Shown in pieces: positions 23,701 through 32,300 of a DNA stretch of 64,000 bases. The position numbers and the translations under genes are program-made. Positions within the stretch are counted from its first letter, which is position 1; every line of letters starts with the position of its first letter. The notes under the pieces were generated by a model, which saw nothing but the letters and a program-made list of their open reading frames with translations, was not told the DNA's origin and did no database searches. Origin of the DNA: Actinernus sp. WN-2022 (Eukaryota > Cnidaria > Anthozoa > Actiniaria > Actinernidae); contig JAOWCC010001634.1 in assembly GCA_030867875.1 (NCBI GenBank), positions 35,421,867-35,485,866 of the forward strand, in the 5' to 3' direction.

Positions 23701-25522
23701 GTGGATGATGATATTCTGATGTTGGAAGGATACTCTCAACCTGGTCATCTGTACCCTGGCCAACCAAGAACCTGACAATATGGAAGTTCCTGGCCTCTTT
23801 GTCTATCCCCTCTTCAAACTCAAACACTGCTGGTTGTTTGAATTCACCAAGACTTGAAGGCTTAAAAAGTGCCGATATTTGATACTGCTTCCCTCCATTG
23901 ATAGTGATTGTTTTAAAAGTCTTACTTGTAGTGTTGGTAAGGCCATATTTATCAGAGAGAATGAATTCTGGAACTTGGTCCAGAGTAGTAAAGCGCTTCA
24001 CTTTTACAGGTGTAGCTCCTGTGTTGCTTATGGTTATTTCTATGATATTTGCACTCTCTGTAAGCAACTTTTTTCCAAAGTCAATCACTCCATGGGAACT
24101 ATCCAGGTCAGAGAATATTCGGATTCCATTTTTATCTTCTACAAAATTATCCCTAGGGTTCAAGAATAAAAAGAATTTAACCAAAAATGAATTCCTAAGA
24201 GAATTTTGTAATCAATTATAAAGACACATAAATGGTACTTATTAAAGAAAAAGTTGTTATAGTGATGTCATGTACAAGAAGCTAATTTTACTAATACCAA
24301 ATTAGAACTGACTAATGCTTCTGTATAAATCAACAAAATACAGCTCAAACTACGGTAGTATCAGGCTACATTTGTACAATACACTAGCTGGTATAATCAA
24401 CTAAGAGTCAATTACTCGTAAGGTATGCTAGCATTTGTGGAATTAGCAAGTAGCAGCTGATCATGTTTCAATCACTGGTGGCATCACATGGTGAAGCTAA
24501 CACAATCAATTGTAAAGCAATAGTAAGACATGCCAAGCTGACCGTGTCGCTAATCTTGATATAATTACAGACACCAACAATAATTTAGTACTAAAATTCT
24601 GACAAATCTTGATTTCATTCTTGTTCAGAGGCTCATCATTTTTGGTTTTAGGACTCTTTATTTTAGGTCTGGGACATTTTTGACGGAGTGAGTCCAAAGG
24701 ACTCATAACATGCAATTTGTATCAAATCACTGTGTTTTTTTTTTTTTTTTTTTTGGGGGGGGGGGGGGGGGATCGGAGTACTACACATACATGGAGGTTA
24801 TTGGCATGGAATGGAAAGGGTGTATTATCAACAGAGGGAGCCATTGTACATATGGTTGTCTTTGCCTCTCACTTCTGTGGCCCGAGATTGATTCTCGCAA
24901 TACGGCACCAAATGCAAGTTGAGTTTGTTGGTATCTCGCCCATGCTCTGAGTTTCTCTCCAGGTTCTCTGGTTTTCCTCCCTCCTCAAAAACTAATTGAC
25001 CCAAATTCCAATTTGACTGAGGAATTAATGTGTGTTCCTGATTAGTAGACTCTTTCTAAGGTCAGCTAGAAAACTAGACATTTAAATAAGGTTGTTTATT
25101 ATATAATTATGTGTAGCTGTATACCTGTTATGTAGGAATGCTTTCTTTAGCTCTTCTCCCTTCTTTTTTCCCTTTGGTGTTTCTGACTCATCAACATATT
25201 TCTCTGCCTCCCCACTTTGTTTCTTTGTTCTTCTCTGGACATATGTCTGGTCTACTGATATCACTAATCGTCTTCCTGTTCTCTCGTAATACAAAATAGA
25301 GTCTCCATCTTGTGCCTTTGTCAGCCTCTTCATTCTTTTCAATTGAAACAAAATGGAGGAGAATGCCACCGTTGGTCCAGACTGAACATGGCTCTTCTTG
25401 AAATTATCATAGTAGACTTTGCGTAGCTCAGCTTTCGTTGGTGGTTTGAGATTGTTTGAGCTCATGTACTGCCAGAATTGTTTGGTGACTTTCTTTTGGT
25501 GTTCGTTCTTTTCCCGAGGCAT
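8715..25522 (-). CDS. MOV10: MOV10-like SF1 RNA helicase, complete, 14 coding exons
   Basis: Exons 5' to 3' are 25522-25125, 24152-23640, 22931-22676, 20723-20569, 20128-19940, 18816-18669, 18493-18326, 15271-15174, 13997-13802, 13238-13077, 12446-12171, 11119-10943, 10062-9974 and 8922-8715. The lengths sum to 3033 nt, a protein of 1010 aa, close to vertebrate MOV10. Every junction is AG/GT and in phase. Helicase motifs in order are GPPGTGKT (about 537-544), [11 protein letters not shown] (658-668), GDPQQLGP (691-698), NYRSHP (752-757), [10 protein letters not shown] (874-883) and NVAITRA (915-921). The DEAG box separates the MOV10/UPF1-like group from DEAD/DExH families. The N-terminal 500 residues have the MOV10 layout, with no zinc finger or signal peptide. 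MOV10 proteins are 5'-3' RNA helicases of RNP granules acting with Argonaute and against retroelements. MOV10L1 is less likely because the DEAG context and C-terminus fit MOV10 better. The start is the only Met opening the first exon. Confidence 0.93.
9246..9897. mobile_element. Long inverted-repeat MITE with AAGATGGCGGC in both arms
   Basis: ATAAAACTCATTTCAATTTC...GCCGCCATCTTGGAA (9250-9292) is mirrored by TTCCAAGATGGCGGC...CAAATGAAATGAGTTAT (9742-9780). The right side runs on through GCATAAATGACATCTAGTGT, shared with the 14328-14721 element, to a TTAA at 9894-9897. The left end appears truncated. Lies in the last MOV10 intron. Confidence 0.7.
10312..10545 (+). repeat. tRNA-derived SINE, family B
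   Basis: Opens with GCCGGTTAGCTCGGTGG (A-box-like), followed by a body with GTGCTGCCTTTGTGAAACAA, CAAATGATTAGACC and GTCTTCTCGGATAAGGACG. The same body occurs reversed at 11475-11690 and diverged at 51365-51640. The B box is degraded here. Confidence 0.65.
11475..11690 (-). repeat. tRNA-derived SINE, family B, reverse
   Basis: Complement of the 10312-10545 body: CCTACGATTTTACGTCCTTA, CGAGAAGACGTGAAGGTCTA. Its head (right side) has GGTTTGAACCCACGACC, read as a B box on the minus strand, and GAGCTAACTGGG as the A box. Confidence 0.7.
12489..12965. mobile_element. Foldback MITE in a MOV10 intron
   Basis: TAGAGGAGTTCGCATTCCCA at the left is mirrored near 12955 by the complement of CATTTGCACTC...GAGGAG blocks. 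A second inner pair, ACAGTGTTTGTTTGATAATC (about 12558) and its complement near 12922, continues through CCCAAAAT and GGATTC for roughly 100 bp per arm. Confidence 0.65.
14328..14721. mobile_element. TTAA-flanked MITE (piggyBac-like)
   Basis: TTAA at 14328-14331 and 14718-14721 bracket CTCGGCTGAAAAACAATG and its complement near each end. Inside, GCATAAATGACATCTAGTGT-type sequence appears in both arms, and TCCAAGATGGCGG sits at 14561. A TTAA target is diagnostic for piggyBac-type insertion; the transposase is absent. Confidence 0.7.
15524..17265. repeat. Palindromic ATGTTGGACCAACATG minisatellite
   Basis: Dozens of units carry the 15-bp palindrome ATGTTGGACCAACAT, joined by short spacers such as GTTGTGTAATGTTGGATG or GTTGCGTAATG, giving mixed periods of roughly 25-37 bp. 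The array is bounded by GAGCGCAACATGTTG on the left (about 15538) and its exact complement CAACATGTTGCGCTC on the right (17249-17263), so it may be an expanded MITE. It lies in the MOV10 intron between the exons ending at 18326 and starting at 15271. All long minus-strand frames across it are repeat artefacts. Confidence 0.9.
17955..18210. repeat. Direct duplication of about 90 bp
   Basis: CTGATCTAATGCAGAAGTTA...AGGCAGATTAAGACAAGGGG (about 17957-18040) recurs near 18113-18195 with about 90 percent match. The copies start roughly 155 bp apart. No protein seen. Confidence 0.65.
18862..19194. mobile_element. MITE family N, copy 1
   Basis: Left ACTGTAACCGGGGC...CGCAGAACGAGAACAAAGCATT pairs with right AATGCTTTATTTTCATTTTGC...CCCGGGTTACAGT. 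The same ends occur at 20349-20515 and at 46821/48727. Confidence 0.7.
19435..19690 (-). repeat. Two reversed LINE 3' tails
   Basis: CAATCAATCAATCACTTTATTTA (about 19436) and CATACATACATACTTTATTTATA (about 19622) are, on the minus strand, AATAAAGT followed by tetranucleotide repeats, the same 3' end design as the LINEs at 7166 and 41539. Little body remains. Confidence 0.55.
20163..20260 (+). repeat. tRNA-derived SINE head
   Basis: CGTAGTGGTAAGCGCTTCC resembles an A box and GGGTTCGATTCCCG is a perfect B box about 40 bp downstream. It directly follows MOV10 exon 5 on the opposite strand. Confidence 0.65.
20349..20515. mobile_element. MITE family N, copy 2 (short)
   Basis: GACATTGTAGAACGAAAGCA...GTATTCCAACTT is mirrored by AAGTTGGAATCGGCTTTGTT...GTTCTGCAATGTGATTG, ending in CCGGTTACAGTA. 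Sits just 3' of MOV10 exon 4 in its intron. Confidence 0.65.
21000..21790 (-). mobile_element. LINE ORF2 C-terminal fragment
   Basis: On the minus strand, successive frames read [56 protein letters not shown], and then [19 protein letters not shown]. This is the typical order after the RT domain in CR1/jockey-type elements. Several frameshifts break it. Confidence 0.75.
22116..22281. mobile_element. MITE with GGGGCGTAGCCAGG ends
   Basis: GGGGCGTAGCCAGGGG at 22117 pairs with CCTGGCTACGCTCCTG ending near 22280. The interior is rich in AACCCCCC runs on both strands. The flanks 22290-22640 and 22990-23600 show no other feature I can name. Confidence 0.6.
24730..24772. repeat. Poly-T / poly-G run
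   Basis: About 20 T followed by about 16 G, an assembly-prone homopolymer junction. The region 24180-24730 has nothing else recognisable. Confidence 0.8.
24835..25080 (+). repeat. SINE, family A
   Basis: After a GCCTCTCACTTCTGTGGCCC head the body reads GTTGAGTTTGTTGGTATCTC, then CTCCAGGTTCTCTGGTTTTC and CTCCCTCCTCAAAAACTAA. The same body is found at 31590-31910 and 57320-57530. Confidence 0.7.
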
Positions 25523-26325
25523 TTCAAAGGCTTAGAAGTGGTGGAAAACAATTAAAAAATGAGATTTGATGACACCTTCGTAAAGTATCACTGTCCGCGA
25601 TGCGCCCAGGCAGCTATTGTAAACTTAATACCCGTACTTCCTCTTCATGTAAACCAGGGGTCTAAATATTCCAATTCCACCTTGACTTGATCGAGTCTTG
25701 AGCTTTCCCTCCTGTACTTGTAGATCCCGAATCAAGTTGATCGCGATGTTTAGCAATGCAATAAGTTAGCCTGTAACGAATTACGTGATGAACCGTGCGT
25801 ATGATGTATTAAGTTAAAATAACTGACCTAAAGAAATAGGGCGTAAACGAATATGGTCGATAAATAATCTCTGACTGACTAGATATATTCTGACGCTGCC
25901 AACTTGTAAATATGAAATAAAAGCTTGATCAATTCCTCTCCTGAATAGCTTCCTCACAGGCACAGAGCATTAGTAGAAGAGGTACCACTTGAAATTTGCT
26001 TTTCAAAGAACCCAATTCCTGGAAAATATAAATGTAAAGAACGAACCGGCGTCCGCCATTTTGAAATAAAGAGATTCAAAACGAGGCTCAAATTTACTTT
26101 GGGAACTGCTGATAATCATGTGAGTGAATTTTGAATCATTTTAATTTCAAAGAAGAAAAGCCTTTTTGTTCTATTCAATGGTGCGGCTCTGGTATATAGA
26201 ACGAAATAATAGGACAAGTAACTTATCTTTTTTATATTTTTTAAAGAAAGATGGGAACTGATGCGGGCTTCCTGTGTTTCTACCACTCGCGAGGCATTAT
26301 GGGGCGTGTTGTGTTTCGGTTCAAG
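25523..26325. promoter_or_regulatory. Divergent intergenic region between MOV10-like and GRIPAP1
   Basis: About 803 bp separate the two start codons, which point away from each other, so the region must hold both 5' UTRs and both promoters unless untranslated exons lie elsewhere. A CCGCCATTTTG motif at 26053-26064 and CAAGATGGCG across the GRIPAP1 ATG resemble YY1 sites. No obvious TATA box at a fixed distance was seen. A shared or bidirectional promoter is inference from spacing. Confidence 0.55.
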
Positions 26326-29300
26326 ATGGCGCAGTCCTTGTCTGCAGAGGAGTTTGGTAGAATACAGGTACTTAGAATTATCACTTGTAGCACGGGAAAT
26401 ACGCTCTTCTGCACTTGACACTTATTGATATTCATATCCTTCCTTCTCAGGACCAAATAATTGAACTGCGGACTTCGAATTACGAGTTTGAAGCGACATC
26501 TCAGCGACTGCAGTCAGGTGTGAGCTCATGCATGGTGTTATACTTTTGTATTTTTTCGTACGTAGATAGACCACATATTTTGATTTAATTTTCTGTTAAT
26601 GAAGCGGCCCGCGGTGTTATTTGAGTGCTTTAAAATGTGAACAATACGTGTGTACCTTAGATACACAATGATTAAGACTTAAGTTAATTAATTTCGTAAA
26701 AATAGTCAGACTCAGACGCGCTCAAAATAGTTGTGGTTTCAATAATTAGTTTCTTGATAATCGTAGCTATGACTTCAGATTGCATTTTAATTAAATATAA
26801 ATATAGGTGTTAATATAGTTCTATTGACTTTGTTAATTTTCAGGTAATAATCATAGTTTATCTTGAATATTATTTTTCGTTCTCATTTGATATTTTGGGC
26901 TTTGAGCAACCTCTGTATCTACATTAATGTATCTGACTACAGTTTTCCAGTATCAGAAATCAATGAACAAAGTAAAATATTGAACTTTGAAAATTAAACT
27001 TGTCTTGTGTTATCACATGTCTTTAAAGTATCATACATGTATATCAATCTTACCATAACATTCCCTGCTATTGTAGCAGAGATCTTTTCCTCCCCGTGGT
27101 GAGTGAGTGAAACTTTATTTATACTCGGAATTACATTAATAATAATATACAGTATATTGCTTTTCAAGAAAGCCGAGTTTAACAAGACTGAAATACAGTC
27201 TTCATAATACAATATAGATAATTATTTAAAAAAAATCTATATATAGATAAATAGATACAAGAGATTGTTAAAATATAGAAATCCAGTTAAAGTGCCACTA
27301 CGACGAAAATTTACCATTTCGATTTGCCACTTTTTCAGTGTCTATAGGTCAATCAGTATTAGAAATATCCGAAATAGTAAAAAATATTCACAAATGGGCA
27401 TCTTAAACCACACATTTTAGGAGAGTTTACCGGTAAAATCCTGTCCGCCATTGCTGGAAGCCGTGCCCTTTGTTCAGCTTTAAACAAAGGTTTATTCACC
27501 GGAAGTGATGTCATACACTTAACACAACAACCTCGTGGCGCGTAATAGCGTGCATAAAAAAGTAGCCAACCTCGCAAAGATAAATATAACTTTCTTCTTA
27601 TATACGTGAAGACGTTTTTAGTATAAATATGCCTCAAGGCGTTGTGTTCTGCAGGCGAGCGTTAAGTGTATGACATCATTTCCGGTGAATAAACCTTTGT
27701 TTAAAGCTGAACAAAGGGCACGGCTTCCAGTAATGGCGGACGTGTAGATTCAATATTCGGAGCTAAAAATATAAGACTTCCTGTCGTTGTATCGAAAAAC
27801 AATTTGAACTGGTAATAATATATGAACTCTACTTTATGAATATGCAAAAACATTGATATGTCAAAATTTGATCGTAGGGGTACTTTAAGGCTCAAGGGAT
27901 GACAACTCCCATTTAAAGGATGGCAAGCTTGTTTGACATCTCATGTAATTTGGTAATCCATTCCAGAGTTTAGCACCATCATACACATGTATGCGAAAGC
28001 TCTTTTCAGATACTCAGTCCGAGGTTTTGGTAAGGATAACTGGTTTTCACCATTGCGAAGATCGTATGTTGTTTTATTTGATCTGAAAAGTTCTCTCAAG
28101 CACAAAGGGCCATTATTATTCTAAATTTTAAACACTGTGACAGCTTTGTGCTTAAAATGTCTTGCAACAAGATTGTCCCAGTCGAGGCTGCTACGGATGT
28201 CATTCAATCTGATATCATAACCTTGTTTGGTTATGACGTGGGCTGCTCGATTTTGTAGCTTTTGAAGCCTTTCAGCCGATGTGGCTGGTAAGTTATCCCA
28301 AACCACATCGCAATAATCGAACCAAGGCTGTATCAACGAATTATAGACTGTGATTGCCATTTCTTTTGAGATAAAATATCTAATTTGCCTTAGTCCCCTG
28401 ATACCTGAAGATACTTTTTTACAGATATAATCAGTGTGAGCTGCCCATGATAAACATTCGTCAACAAGGACTCCAAAAGTTTTACTAGAAGAAACTCTTT
28501 CAATTGGATTATTGTTTATATAAATGTTGAAATTATTGCTAATTTTTCAGATCCAATATAAATTCCAATATTATTGTCTTTGAACACATTCGGCAGTGAG
28601 TTACAACATTACATGTATCAAGTCTTTCAGTTTGAACACAGTGTGTTCAGATGCACTTGGGACTCACTGTCGAGTTTGTTCCAATGTTTTTGAAGTACAT
28701 TTGTACTAGGTTATATAATCAGTACAGTGACTTAGCAGTAGACTTTCTCCAAGTCTGTCTATGAGATACATTCATGATATTTTTTTACTTCAGAGTTCTG
28801 GGAAAACAGACTTATCTCAACTGCGACACACCATTTTTTACCAACCCCCGTATTTTGGTGGGGTGTGTGTCAGTACTGTTATCCAATCAGAAAGCATGAG
28901 CCTAAATGACGTCATCACTGTGAAAGTTTACCATATCTTGAATGACAAATGCAATTATACATGTACATGTACATGTAGGACGTTGAAGGAGCACTTAATT
29001 TCGGTTTCAAAAAGCTTGGTTTCAAAGAAATAAAAAAAACTTAAAGTGGTTGAAGGTTATCTTAGCGGAAGAGATGTGTTGATGGTTGTGCCTACTGGTC
29101 GGGAAAGAGTCTCGCATTCCAAATCTCACCATTTGTTATCGACTACTGGAAAAATGGCAACTGGTCTACTATAGAACTACTTGTAATGGTAATATTGAAA
29201 CAGTTTGCCTTATTATCGTTTATTTGTTTCATTGATGAAAGACCAAGTGGCTTATCATTGCAGAAAGGGGATAAAAGCTGTTATTGTGGGGCCCGAGAGC

Positions 29301-32300
29301 TTAGAGGACAAAAATAGAGAAGCCACTGAGACTGCAAATATAATCCTTGTGTTCGCAAGTCCGGAAGCTCTATTCAGCAGTTATCATTCAATTATACTCG
29401 CACTTAAAAACAAGATAGAAGCCTTTTTTATGGACTCTACCTTGCAACTAGCTTCGATTCAGATGAAGAATACTGAGCTGTCTCAATTCAAGTATCTTTT
29501 TTACCAAGCTTTCGTTCCTGCAATCACATAATTTTTCTGCAAATGATTCCAGTATTTATAAATACAAGTTTCCTTGCTGATCTTGTTACGGCAACAACAA
29601 CTTCCAAATTTACACATGGTTGTGTCTTGTTAAACTTTTGTTGGAGTCAATTCTGTGAATGTCATGAACATTTTTCACCAGTTTTATGTACTAAATTAAA
29701 TTAAATTTCCAGCAAGTGGAACAAGTCGACTACTCACGACTTTGTTGCTCTTCACAAGAGGGTTTTGGTTTTTGGCTTTGCCGAAAACTAAGTAGTTTTC
29801 AAAGCAGGGCTAAAAATAACGGCCGGTCATCGGACAATGTCCGGCCAGAATTGGAACTTGTCCGGTCAAATCTTTGCCTTGCCGATCATTTTGACCAGTC
29901 AATGTTACTACAGTTTCAACCAAATACTGATCTTGACCGGCGACTGACCGGCCATTATTTTTAGCCCTGCAAAGTAATTGACTTGTGGAAAGTCTAACTC
30001 AGCAGTGAGTTACAATATTATATATTGTCTTTGAACACACTTGGCAGTGAGTTACAATGACAATACAATATTATTGTCTTTTAACACACTCAGCAGTGAG
30101 TTACAAGTGCATTCGAACACACTCAACAGTGAGTTACAAGTGCATTTGAAAGCACTTGGCAGTGTAAAGACAGTGCATTCGAACATACATGTACTCGTGG
30201 ATTGGCAGTGACTTACAATATTATTGTCTTTGCACACACTTGGCAGTGAGTTCCTAGTGCATTCGAACATACTCAACAGTAAGTTTCAAGTGCATTCAAA
30301 CACACTCAACAGTGTCAGAGTTCCAAGTGCAATCAACGACAGTGAGTTCCAAGTGCATTCAAACACACTCAGCAGTGAGTTCTAAGTGCATTCAAACGTA
30401 CTCATTGATCGGCAGTGATTTTCAAGTGCATTCAAACACACTCAATAGTGAGTTCCAAGTGGCTTCAAGTACACCTGATATGATAGTGAGTTCCAAATAC
30501 ATTCTAACGTGCTCACAATCATAGAGAGATTGTTGAGTAAAAGATGTACCATACATGGCTGTATATTATACTCCCCAGAAGTACATCAGTACATGTAACT
30601 CAAGTGAAATGTTCATGCAAGGGTCATTTTTATTAGTGAATGGAGGGGTTCAGTTGCATTCAAAGGATTCACTCCAAAAATCCTGAATGTAGTGAACCCA
30701 AAGCAAATGCATTGAACATCAAAGAGAAAACCGAAAATATTTTCTACATGTAGGGGCTTTAACTCATTTTTCTTCTAAATCATAACATTTTTAGAAGACC
30801 TTGTTTACTTTTTATGAAGAGGTCACTGAAAAAATTGAATGCTTCCTAAACGTCAAATGAATACAAAGACTTATCTTAGTTTGTAAACAGTTGCCTCTCT
30901 CTACATGTATAATCTTTTCTTTCCTACTTACATGTATTAGCTTTGACATCTTGAAGCATAGGTCAAACCTTATAAAATCATGCATGTATTGTACAGTATG
31001 CCATGATAATTATATTAATTAGCACTTTCTCATCTTGCTACAGAGCTCACACAGCTACAAGAAAAACTTACAGCCCAGGAGAAAGAACTTCAAAAAGCAA
31101 ATAAGGCTAGTACCAGTACTTTGTACTAGGTTATTGATTAATGCTCACATAAAATTACATACAATCATGTACTCTATGTAACTGAGACTCCATAACCAAC
31201 TGGCCTCAAAATTAAAATTAATTATTAGTCACCACTTGGTGACTAGCAAATGAAATCTACATGTAGTCACAAGCTGGCAAATGTTAGTAGCTGAGGTGGC
31301 TACTAATTGGCATTAAGGGTTAGTTGCCAAACATAATGTTTTAGATACATTGGTGACCCTATCAGTTGCAGTATTTCAAGCCCTAATAACTGTTTTTCTC
31401 CTTAGCATGAGCTGCTGATTTAAAGTTATGAACCTTACATGTAACTACTGTACAGGGAACATGTACATGACTGTACTGACAGTGCTCAAAACATTTGTAC
31501 ATGGGCTAGTGATTGTCAAAGTTTACTAGCCCAAAGGCTAAGTGCCTCTCAAGACTTACATGTACCAGCCCAACTTTAATGTCAGAGGAGCTTGGGGTGG
31601 CCAGTGCAGTGGTAAATGTTGTGGTCTGGGTTCAATCTCTAAAATATTGCAGTGCAATGGCATACATTGTACATGTATGTGAGTTGAGTTTGTTGGTAGT
31701 GTCATGTATGCATCTCACCCTTGCTCCAAGGATTTTTCTTGGGGGTTCTCTGGTTTTCCTCATTCCTCAACAAACAATTCCTAAATTCAAATGATTTCAA
31801 TCAATAATTTACTGTCCCCAATTTAATAGTAGACCTCTTCAGCATCAGATAGAAGACTACAAAAGCCGTCATGTAACTGTAGACACACAAATAAAGTTGT
31901 ATACTGTCAAACCTCCACTAATGGACACCTCCCATAAGCGAACATCCCATAAGGGGACACCAGTCTGTGGTCCCGACTGTTTCCATAACAGAACTACATT
32001 TGAAACTTCCTGTATGTGAATATGTTGTAGGTTGTTTCTCAATTCAGGTTGTTTTTAAAACAACCTAGATTGTTTCTCAATGATTCTAAAAAGGGATTTT
32101 TTAATTTTTTGGGATTCATAAAAAAAGAGGTTTAGTTTTTTGGGGGGCGAATTTAAAAAGAAAAAAAAATCACCCACCCCTCCCCTACAAAATATTTTTT
32201 GACAACCCACCCCTCCCCTCTACTTCCTTCACCTCTCTTCCCACTGCCTCTCAATTTTATCCTTGTCCCCCCTGACCTGACTGTACTGTACCACTTACCT

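Noticed and set aside
26116..26421. 101-codon minus-strand frame over the GRIPAP1 first exon
   Set aside because: Antisense shadow of GRIPAP1 exon 1 and its 5' UTR with no recognisable domain.
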